Below are positions 9,301 to 14,616 of a DNA stretch of 34,560 nt, piece after piece. The notes below the pieces were generated by a model. It ran no database searches and had not been told where the DNA came from. It saw only the letters and a program-made list of their open reading frames with translations. Numbering within the stretch: position 1 is the first letter of the stretch; each line of letters begins with the position of its first letter. The DNA comes from a virus. The DNA lies in the IMG/VR virus record IMGVR_UViG_3300008107_000927, positions 1 to 34,560 of that record; one strand, given 5' to 3'. Made by a program: the position numbers and the translations under genes.

Positions 9301-11172
9301 TCTTGATGTATTTTGATAAGTATAGATTGGTTCAGGTCTACCTAAAAATAAGTTTTCTTCCCATCTTGCATTGTTTGTTTCATTTACTTTTAAATCATAT
9401 GGTGGAAACCACATAACTCTACCACCGTTTGGTCCTCTTTCGCAATATGGTAAATCTTGAACTGTAAATCCTTCTCTATTAGATGTTTTCCATGCCAAGT
9501 TCTCAATTGAAAACATATATTTTTTAGCATAAAATCCACCACCATACGGGTAATTTGGAAATATATTTGACGATCCTTCAAAACTTTTATTACCATCGGA
9601 CATAGGTGCAATATTCAAATTATAAGGTGTTGTTAAAACACTACCTTCAAATTTTCTAATATTAGTCCCTCTTTTCATGGTATCTGACCTTGTCATGTAT
9701 GGTCTATCTTTTGTCCACACTCTACAATACTCAACACCACTTTCTTCTCCTGTAAATTTATCTGTATATTTAACTGCAGAACCTCTAGATATTCTAATAT
9801 CACCTTCACCAAAAACTCTACTTGTTTGGTCAATAACATTTGCCACATGTGAACGGGCTTCACCACCATTTGTTGGTAATGTATTTAATAGTTCTTGTGT
9901 TACTCCTAAAATAGAATCTTCTCTAAAATCAAAACCACTCGATAGAGACTGATCGTAATTTGATTTTTGTAAATTAAAAAACTCGTTGTTCGCACCTATT
10001 TTATTTTTTGAATTTTTACTTATCCAAGTTAATTTATTTGAAATCTGTCCTCCCTCACCGATATTTTTTGTTCTTTGAAATAGAGTTGCTTGTATCTCAT
10101 CAAACATTAAAGTTAAATAAAAATTACTTTTAACAGGTCTATCATTAAAATCACTCATCGCGTATTTTACATCATTTCCTCTGTCATCACCGATATATGC
10201 GATACCTGCCGGTGCTTCAACACCTAAAACATTTTTAACACCTTGTGCAACATTATCAACAAAATTAAATAATTTAGATGAATTTTGTGATCTTGCTGTT
10301 GTGGTATAATTTGGTGCATATTTTGAAAAAGATAAGTTGTCAAATAATCTTTGTTTCTGACCCTGACCCATATACTCAATAAAAAGATCAGAAGGTTTCC
10401 TGTCTCTTTGTGGTCTTCTTTGAATACCGATTAAAGAACCTAAAGCACCTGTGACATCCTGAAGTATCGCACCTAATTCAGTTCTTGTATCAGGTCTAAC
10501 ATTTACAGGATTCGCCGGATTACTTAAATAATCACCAGGTATTTCTGTAAATGGGAATTCCACACCGGCAACAGATTGTAAAAAATCAATGGCTTTACCG
10601 GGTAATGTTTTTGCAACAGTAATTTGATAGTTTGGATCAACTAACGGTTCTCTACCTGTTATTAGATTTATTGCTGTGGTATTATTACCTCTTATTGCAT
10701 CTAATAATCTAACCCTACCTTCTGTTACTCTTTTAAGATTTTGTTCTATTCTAGAATACACGGGACCCTTTTGATCTTTATCCCTAATATATGATGCCGC
10801 AAATTTAAATAATTCAGATTCATTATCGTAATTTGATGTGGTCATTATACCAACTAAATTATAGTTACCACTTCTAAAATATGGTGTTCCATTATAATAT
10901 AATAATAAATTTGCTCTTCTTGGAATTGTATCTATCCTATCTTTAACAAAATATTGTAACGGTTTAAATGTGTTAGAATTTTGATGTTGTTGTAAATCAT
11001 TTGCTCTATTTGTATCTACCGCACCCGGATCTACATTTGAAAAATCACTTAGATTTTGTACTGTATAGTTACTTGCATTAAATGTCTGTGGACCATTTGG
11101 TTGTTGTAGTGTTCTAACAATTAACGCATCCCTAAATGTTCTTGTTGTATTAAAATCTAAATATGTTGGCAT
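6319..11172 (-). CDS. Giant baseplate/tail structural protein (1617 aa)
   Basis: This multi-domain virion protein is probably a baseplate component. Around residues 560-650 are ERGPNGGRVMWFPPYDLKVN and then SRSGTISFKVIVDHPS, which look like a tail-tube/baseplate beta-sandwich. A proline linker (PPPPPPPNPP) lies near residue 1030. Around residues 1090-1210 is a compact conserved-looking domain with FHPAFHSMTPEGLNARLTF, PPICIIRIGDFYHSK and NPEGIGVQPMIASVTLQLSF. I associate this type with tail-tube-initiator or hub-like proteins of large myoviruses (from memory, not searched). The last ~350 residues are rich in Lys, Asp and Glu and look helical. It lies between the tape measure and the gp53-like gene, matching a baseplate role. 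The ATG at 11172 lies 37 bp after the tape-measure stop. No enzyme motif was recognised. Confidence 0.65.
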   Translation of the reverse strand: MPTYLDFNTTRTFRDALIVRTLQQPNGPQTFNASNYTVQNLSDFSNVDPGAVDTNRANDLQQHQNSNTFKPLQYFVKDRIDTIPRRANLLLYYNGTPYFRSGNYNLVGIMTTSNYDNESELFKFAASYIRDKDQKGPVYSRIEQNLKRVTEGRVRLLDAIRGNNTTAINLITGREPLVDPNYQITVAKTLPGKAIDFLQSVAGVEFPFTEIPGDYLSNPANPVNVRPDTRTELGAILQDVTGALGSLIGIQRRPQRDRKPSDLFIEYMGQGQKQRLFDNLSFSKYAPNYTTTARSQNSSKLFNFVDNVAQGVKNVLGVEAPAGIAYIGDDRGNDVKYAMSDFNDRPVKSNFYLTLMFDEIQATLFQRTKNIGEGGQISNKLTWISKNSKNKIGANNEFFNLQKSNYDQSLSSGFDFREDSILGVTQELLNTLPTNGGEARSHVANVIDQTSRVFGEGDIRISRGSAVKYTDKFTGEESGVEYCRVWTKDRPYMTRSDTMKRGTNIRKFEGSVLTTPYNLNIAPMSDGNKSFEGSSNIFPNYPYGGGFYAKKYMFSIENLAWKTSNREGFTVQDLPYCERGPNGGRVMWFPPYDLKVNETNNARWEENLFLGRPEPIYTYQNTSRSGTISFKVIVDHPSIMNLLVREVFKDMSDEEADNYINAFFAGCQDVDLYDLVKKYATLNEDDIKLIQRYLNAGVSTELIQKYKVVTEDIKQDEPNTSPSGGGTQPQNINLDVNLKFENDYPKMSTKNYITAESYETAYSYYKGSSPTQQTGDYDKQKNALQKNLNLLLTAYSATTNPDKNMLNDIKLLYGKTDVRGTSKSSLIQISLNRLTDIFSKLDENYSTYRKTIDQLKVDISGGTVQEVTIEIGSSTSALTNNEYNLNLSFRRTYSILKDIFEKIANDPSFDMEKFRTTRLKYVFPTDPTTNNIKDTKSPIQWVNDIVTFRDIGYEIDGKFKIKVTNYGEYGNVEENGSSVSCTTQDFLYPLNVSAGEKLDVVAPVAVNCRQSKVKIGYIKQQVQPTPPPPPPNPPVLPKTSLEEDGKIEIKKEIKKPPIDVMKRLIMKTLSECFYFKKLEEDSPIQFSSLKEKLKYFHPAFHSMTPEGLNARLTFLHQCIRPGDTLPIKGLSDEADLNARNTTFGPPPICIIRIGDFYHSKVAIKDISINFDDAVWDFNPEGIGVQPMIASVTLQLSFIGGHGLEKPVEKLQNALSSNFYANTEMYDERSIPTNTKIAGVDAEQFTKDFLEKIQKNAPKTPERQDDVNNGNNIVNGKFIGKPEGEEISYDDLVNGLFKQVENYFEKYKSAYNTSLLKYGEDITSLFFSETYRPITKYDVYTQPNGAQTVVLDLVGEYKKSKELPIILRDVRERFVDVIENKIPSLTKDLLDAKIPDAKVPNSDQILKPYLSSEIKKIFDEIPEKFGAIEKDLILARNEIIKTLDGLNYLIYYIHDGKIENEKFTKVDLSGFTYDILLDKYSSCVDYISDNHVRLTNKISNTVNFNNPQSITDAQVIKMISNLLSDYKNNILNQYTDVLVFRPNVEKEKLSKSLDKFLEKPDDIKFKLKKYPKRKDTLKIKFKTGTQSDITDTNEKDILTKINSTKQPVDKKLNYFRNE

Positions 11173-11185
11173 CTATAATTTATAT

Positions 11186-11193
11186 TATAAATA
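11186..11193 (-). promoter_or_regulatory. TATTTATA upstream motif
   Basis: The sense strand reads ACCTATTTATAATATAAA, ending 13 nt before the ATG at 11172. It sits in the short gap between the tape measure and the 1617-aa baseplate gene and matches the recurring octamer. Confidence 0.45.
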
Positions 11194-11209
11194 GGTTTTA
11201 ATTAAAAAA

Positions 11210-13126
11210 TTATTCATCTACCACTAGATAACTATTTTTTGTTGGTGATACAACTGTAGGTTCAATTTTTATTCTTTTTATTATATTACCAAATTTATCG
11301 TAATCAAATACTATATTATTATTTGTTTGTGGTGCATTATTTGATGTTGTTGCGGTTGTTTTTGTGTTTGATGCTTCTTTGTTTTCTTTGTTCATATTTT
11401 GAGCCTTAAGTCCATCCCTAATTATCTTTTGACCTTCTTTTAACTGATTATCTACACTATTACCCATTTTATCAACAAAGTCTGTAACCAATTTACCTCC
11501 TGCAACCGATTCGGTTTTAGTTGATTGTGCTAATTTAGCTTGTGCTGTTGGTCCAAATCCTAATGTTTCCGCAAGTTGAGTTCCTTTTTTACCCGCCTGA
11601 TTCATACCCAATAACGCAATGTAATTGACATCTCTTTTTATGTTTTCAATATTTGAAGCCTGTCCCCTCGCAATGTCTTCTGTTGTTTTTTCTTTTAATT
11701 GGTCTTGGTATTGTAATAATTCTTTTGCTTGTTGGTCTGTTAACTCATCTAATGCAACTTCTTGTTTACCAAAATATTTTTGTAAATCTGGTGATTTTCC
11801 TAAATCGATGGTCATCTTACCATCTTTCATTCTCGCTATGTTTGTTAAAAATTCCGTTTGGTCAGGATCTAAAGTTAAACCTCTAGCCAATAAATCAGAA
11901 GCCGCCGATGATTTTTCAGCCGCTGCCAAAGCACCTTGTGCGAGTTCTTTGTATGAAATACCCATTTGAGCGGCCATTTCTTTTGCTCTACGTAAATTAA
12001 CACCAGTTATTTCAAATCTACCTTGTTCAGAATTATATGTTGCCAAACCTTTTGCAGCACCAATTAATGCGTCCTGTAGTCCCTCAACATTGTTTGTTGA
12101 CATGTACATTAATTTAAGTGGATCATTAAAATCACCTATTGCACCACCTAATACTTGTAAATTAGCGGATAATTCTAACGCACCTTCAGGATTCATAACT
12201 TTATCCGCTATTTGGAAAACTTCATTCATACTCATTCTAAATTCAGTTGCCTTTCTTGCCATAGTTGCCAATCCATCAATACCGTTTTTAAAACCATACG
12301 AATTTATTTTGTCCATATTTTGTGCTAAGTCACCAATTACTTTTTTAGATTGTAAACCGAGTTCCATAGAACGTTTACCCGCTCTTTCTATTGCTGAATT
12401 TGCTTCTTGTGCACCTATACCTATTTTTTCAAAATCATCATATAAGCTAACCATGTCTTGCATTGAACCTAAATATGCCTTACCAACCTCTCCCGCCTTT
12501 TCTAATGTTTGTTGATTGACCAATGCAAATCTACCACTTTCATTTACAATTGAAATTGCAGCATCTGCCACCTCCGCAAAACTAATACCAAGTTGAACTA
12601 ATCTTGGGTTGGCGTCTGTTATTGTTTCTCTAAAATCTCTAGAAAGATCACCTGTTAAAAGTGCTTTGGAGTTAACTTCTTCTAATAATTTTGTCTGTCG
12701 TGCATAATAACTTTCCATTCCCTTGGCCACCATTTCGACAAGTGTTTTACCCATACCTTGTAAAGTAAAAGTTCCTGTCTTAATTTTTTCCATTAGATCA
12801 TCTATACCCACCAATTGATCTTGTAAATTAGGTAAATAAGTATTTGATTGTGATTCTTGAGTTTTTAATAAACCCATAACAGCGTTCAAAGATGCTGTAC
12901 CAACATCCTTAATTGCACTACCGGTACTAACAGTACCTGTACCACTTGTGCTAGATGAACTTGATCCAGAGTTAGATTGTTTTTGTACCTTATTCCATTC
13001 ATCCATTAATCTTCTTTTTTCATCGGAAGTTAATGGATTACCACCATTTTGTCTTAAAGCTTCATTAAATACGTCAGTATAATCATTTGAAAATCTTGCT
13101 AACGCTGAATAATTTAAATTTGGCAT
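11210..13126 (-). CDS. Tail tape measure protein
   Basis: This 638-aa protein is largely helical and alanine-rich. It has a Ser/Thr/Gly-rich low-complexity linker near residues 55-75 and long amphipathic stretches such as LGGAIGDFNDPLKLMYMST and AKEMAAQMGISYKELAQG. This composition is typical of tape measures, which run through the tail tube and set its length. Position supports the call: it lies directly downstream of the tube and the chaperone-like gene and upstream of baseplate genes. Its ATG is 4 nt after the stop of the chaperone's second frame. The length is close to that of T4 gp29 (590 aa). The C-terminus becomes Asn/Thr-rich before a beta-like end (NNIVFDYDKFGNIIKRI). No lytic domain is visible. 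Sequence similarity to T4 gp29 itself is not evident to me. Confidence 0.75.
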   Translation of the reverse strand: MPNLNYSALARFSNDYTDVFNEALRQNGGNPLTSDEKRRLMDEWNKVQKQSNSGSSSSSTSGTGTVSTGSAIKDVGTASLNAVMGLLKTQESQSNTYLPNLQDQLVGIDDLMEKIKTGTFTLQGMGKTLVEMVAKGMESYYARQTKLLEEVNSKALLTGDLSRDFRETITDANPRLVQLGISFAEVADAAISIVNESGRFALVNQQTLEKAGEVGKAYLGSMQDMVSLYDDFEKIGIGAQEANSAIERAGKRSMELGLQSKKVIGDLAQNMDKINSYGFKNGIDGLATMARKATEFRMSMNEVFQIADKVMNPEGALELSANLQVLGGAIGDFNDPLKLMYMSTNNVEGLQDALIGAAKGLATYNSEQGRFEITGVNLRRAKEMAAQMGISYKELAQGALAAAEKSSAASDLLARGLTLDPDQTEFLTNIARMKDGKMTIDLGKSPDLQKYFGKQEVALDELTDQQAKELLQYQDQLKEKTTEDIARGQASNIENIKRDVNYIALLGMNQAGKKGTQLAETLGFGPTAQAKLAQSTKTESVAGGKLVTDFVDKMGNSVDNQLKEGQKIIRDGLKAQNMNKENKEASNTKTTATTSNNAPQTNNNIVFDYDKFGNIIKRIKIEPTVVSPTKNSYLVVDE

Positions 13127-13130
13127 TATT

Positions 13131-13298
13131 TTAACCTTTTTCTAATTCTATTATATAATTTATGAAATATCTTCTTATATAAATAGGCATGGACAAAATA
13201 TCCGAATAGGTAAAACCTTTTTTAACCAAAAATAATATCTCTGAAAGTTGATCCTTTCTATATTCCGTAGAAAGGGCGAAAAAAGTCCACCCCGAAAC
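13131..13298 (-). CDS. Second frame of the tail-assembly chaperone (frameshift extension)
   Basis: This frame is open from just after a TAG at 13301-13299 to a TAA at 13133-13131. It overlaps the end of the upstream chaperone-like gene (stop at 13258) by 41 nt. It encodes EYRKDQLSEILFLVKKG followed by TYSDILSMPIYIRRYFINYI and ends ELEKG, convincing helical protein sequence. It has no ATG, GTG or TTG that would include the N-terminal part; the first ATG is inside the MPIYIRR segment. The simplest reading is an extension of the upstream protein reached by a +1 (or -2) frame change in the overlap, where a T6C run lies. The stop sits 4 nt before the tape-measure ATG, as expected for the GT-type frame of a tail chaperone. 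An assembly indel is the alternative. Confidence 0.6.
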   Translation of the reverse strand, partial: VSGWTFFALSTEYRKDQLSEILFLVKKGFTYSDILSMPIYIRRYFINYIIELEKG

Positions 13299-13653
13299 CT
13301 ATAACAAATAGGACTTCTTCTCCTGATGGGGCGATTGTTTTTTGTGTTAAATCTAAACCTGGTTTGTTATCGTTTATAAATTTTCTAAAGTCCTGAGCAT
13401 CTTTAATTGGTAATCTATCAATAAAATTTTTAATATTCATCATATCTTTATTACCTGCAACAGATTTAATCATAAATTCAAGCCTTTTTGTCATAATCGG
13501 TGGTACACCTAAACCATTCCAACTTTTTTGAATTTCGTCTATTTCACTTTCTTGTTTTTTTGTTAAAAATTTAAAAGTAACATCTACCTTAGATTTTTCC
13601 ATAAAATATTTGTATTCACCATTTGAATCTGGTGTTAAAGTGAAATCTTTCAT
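13258..13653 (-). CDS. T4_baseplate-like (gp26/gp51-type) tail assembly protein, main frame
   Basis: The ATG-initiated part is 131 aa and ends GFGVDFFRPFYGI, an aromatic Phe-Phe-x-Pro ending that I associate with T4 gp26/gp51-like hub/assembly proteins (Pfam T4_baseplate, from memory). It lies between tail tube and tape measure, the standard place of tail assembly chaperones. Two things are odd. The same frame continues upstream to 13791 with good coding sequence but no normal start codon, so the ATG at 13653 is probably internal. After the stop, a second frame (to 13131) continues with sequence that looks like the natural C-terminus. Family members as I remember them carry about 60-70 more N-terminal residues, which do not fit before the tube stop at 13824. 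Confidence 0.6.
   Translation of the reverse strand: MKDFTLTPDSNGEYKYFMEKSKVDVTFKFLTKKQESEIDEIQKSWNGLGVPPIMTKRLEFMIKSVAGNKDMMNIKNFIDRLPIKDAQDFRKFINDNKPGLDLTQKTIAPSGEEVLFVIGFGVDFFRPFYGI
13278..13284 (-). other. TTTTTTC run, candidate +1/-2 frameshift site
   Basis: In the main frame this reads GAC TTT TTT CGC CCT. A +1 slip of the Phe tRNA from TTT to TTC, with CGC (a codon expected to be rare in so AT-rich a genome) waiting in the A site, leads directly into the second frame. It resembles the UUU-CGN context of the influenza PA-X +1 shift. A -2 slip also keeps TTT pairing. The location inside the 41-nt overlap is observed; the slippage is inferred. Confidence 0.4.
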
Positions 13654-13791
13654 TTTTAATGTACCTAAGTCAACGGTTACATTAAAATCTTTATTTGTTT
13701 TCGGATCAGTTAATGTTACTTTATATTCTGAACCAAAAGCAGTGTTTCTAAGAAAAATTAAAATCGCTTGAATATCTTCATAGAAAAATAT
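13654..13791 (-). other. In-frame coding-like 5' extension of the chaperone gene without a start codon
   Basis: Read in the frame of the ATG at 13653, these 46 codons give FFYEDIQAILIFLRNTAFG, then SEYKVTLTDPKTNKDFNVTV, then DLGTLK. This matches the layout I recall for the T4_baseplate family just before the point where the ATG would start. The frame is closed by a TAG at 13794-13792 and contains no ATG, GTG or TTG. An ATG at 13781 lies in another frame and reads only MKIFKRF before a stop, needing a -1 change to join. Either a non-standard start, a frameshift, an assembly indel or a broken gene must be involved. Confidence 0.55.
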
Positions 13792-13823
13792 CTATTGGTT
13801 TTAAAAATAAAAAATTTATAGTA

Positions 13824-14312
13824 TTAATAAACAAGAATACAACGATCTGGTCTTAATCCACAATCAATTGATGCAATTTCATCTTGTTTGTAATCAAGTG
13901 AACCAAAATTTAAACTTGTTATAAATGTACCTTGAAGAATCCATTTTTCAACAACAACACCTGTTGGGTCCAACATTTCTAATTCAATATCTTTTTTATA
14001 ACCAGCAGCATAACCCATACGACCTGTAACTGATTCTGCATGTAAACGGAACCACTCCATTAACGCCTGTGCGGCAGAAGGACCAATTGGGTCTTTAAAT
14101 GTTACTTTCATCTCATCCCATGTAAATCTACCAGCAACATATGTTGAGGTATTTAAAAAAGGAATCTCAGTTGCATTTATTTTTGCTGATGGTCTCTGTG
14201 TTGATATTACATACCATTCGTTAATTCCCAAAGACGAAGGGAAACGAAGGATAAACCTGTTCTGTCTTTTCGGTTCGTAAGGAACCGGCATTTTCATTAG
14301 TAAATCTGCCAT
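13824..14312 (-). CDS. Tail tube protein (T4 gp19-like)
   Basis: This 162-aa protein is the size of T4 gp19, the subunit that polymerises into the inner tail tube. Typical features are the N-terminal RFILRFPSSLGINEWYVIST with a following TEIPFLNTSTYVAGRFTWDE, the helix GPSAAQALMEWFRLHAES and the C-terminal pattern LQGTFITSLNFGSLDYKQDE. It follows the sheath gene, as in T4. The upstream 304-bp gap with a terminator and three TATTTATA motifs suggests it has its own strong transcription, consistent with the high copy number of tube subunits. The ATG at 14312 has no Shine-Dalgarno sequence (ATAATCTACAATGG). I am confident in the family and role. Confidence 0.9.
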   Translation of the reverse strand: MADLLMKMPVPYEPKRQNRFILRFPSSLGINEWYVISTQRPSAKINATEIPFLNTSTYVAGRFTWDEMKVTFKDPIGPSAAQALMEWFRLHAESVTGRMGYAAGYKKDIELEMLDPTGVVVEKWILQGTFITSLNFGSLDYKQDEIASIDCGLRPDRCILVY

Positions 14313-14342
14313 TGTAGATTATTTTGTTTTTTTTATCTTTAT

Positions 14343-14350
14343 TATAAATA
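14343..14350 (-). promoter_or_regulatory. TATTTATA upstream motif of the tube gene
   Basis: The sense strand reads ACATATTTATAATAAAG, ending 30 nt before the tube ATG. It is the proximal copy of three octamers in this intergenic region. Confidence 0.45.
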
Positions 14351-14437
14351 TGTCGTAAATCAAAAAATATTTTTAGATATTATTGATTTTATCAAATATT
14401 TTTCGTAGTTTTTTACTACTAGTATATCTGGTCCCAG

Positions 14438-14445
14438 TATAAATA
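14438..14445 (-). promoter_or_regulatory. Second TATTTATA motif before the tube gene
   Basis: The exact octamer in the sense orientation (AATATTTATACTGGG). It adjoins the first repeat cluster, so a protein bound there could affect its use. Function is inferred. Confidence 0.3.
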
Positions 14446-14466
14446 TTACAATAAATAAAATAAGTT

Positions 14467-14474
14467 TATAAATA
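14467..14474 (-). promoter_or_regulatory. Third TATTTATA motif before the tube gene
   Basis: The exact octamer in the sense orientation (TTATTTATAAACTTA), between the two repeat clusters. In such AT-rich DNA a chance match is possible. Confidence 0.3.
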
Positions 14475-14542
14475 ATATAAAACTAGAATACTGGATCTAG
14501 TATACTGGGTGAAATATAAAAATATAATCTTTATAAAATAAA

Positions 14543-14558
14543 TGTTTCTCGTGAAACA
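14543..14558. promoter_or_regulatory. parS-like palindrome TGTTTCTCGTGAAACA
   Basis: This 16-mer differs at one position from the bacterial ParB site TGTTTCACGTGAAACA. The flanks extend the symmetry (AATGTTTC/GAAACATT). On the plus strand it is followed by a T run, so a hairpin or terminator is the alternative. No ParB gene is in the window. Confidence 0.35.
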
Positions 14559-14572
14559 TTTTTTAGAATAAA

Positions 14573-14597
14573 AAAGGTGGTCAACTAGACCACCTTT
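14573..14597 (-). terminator. Rho-independent terminator after the tail sheath gene
   Basis: A perfect 10-bp stem AAAGGTGGTC/GACCACCTTT with a 5-nt loop. In the minus sense it is followed by a T-rich tract (CCACCTTTTTTATTC). It begins 19 bp beyond the sheath stop, separating sheath from tube transcription. Confidence 0.85.
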
Positions 14598-14616
14598 ATT
14601 TTTATCTCCTTTTAGA

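Larger units (their letters stand above)
14419..14508. repeat. Iteron-like CTAGTATACTGG repeat cluster
   Basis: Two adjacent direct copies, CTAGAATACTGG (14483-14494) and CTAGTATACTGG (14497-14508), have a 14-bp period. Upstream are CTAGTATATCTGG (14419-14431, one extra T) and, inverted, CCAGTATA (14434-14441), which together form an imperfect palindrome. The G/C-containing cores stand out in the AT-rich gap. This looks like a protein-binding array (operator or replication iterons); the binding protein is unknown. Confidence 0.5.

Noticed and set aside
9390-9611. Minus-strand 73-aa frame inside the 1617-aa gene
   Set aside because: It is an out-of-frame shadow of the large gene, with no motif or start context of its own.
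13178-13185. TATTTATA as promoter of the tape-measure gene
   Set aside because: The octamer lies within the second chaperone frame (coding PIYIR) and 51 nt from the ATG, so coding sequence explains it.
13654-13823. Group I intron or ribosome bypass to explain the missing chaperone N-terminus
   Set aside because: The tube gene occupies the upstream DNA and there is no room for a first exon or visible intron structure.
14313-14616. tRNA or small protein gene in the sheath-tube gap
   Set aside because: No cloverleaf with a conserved T-loop and no open frame of useful length; only regulatory-type elements were found.
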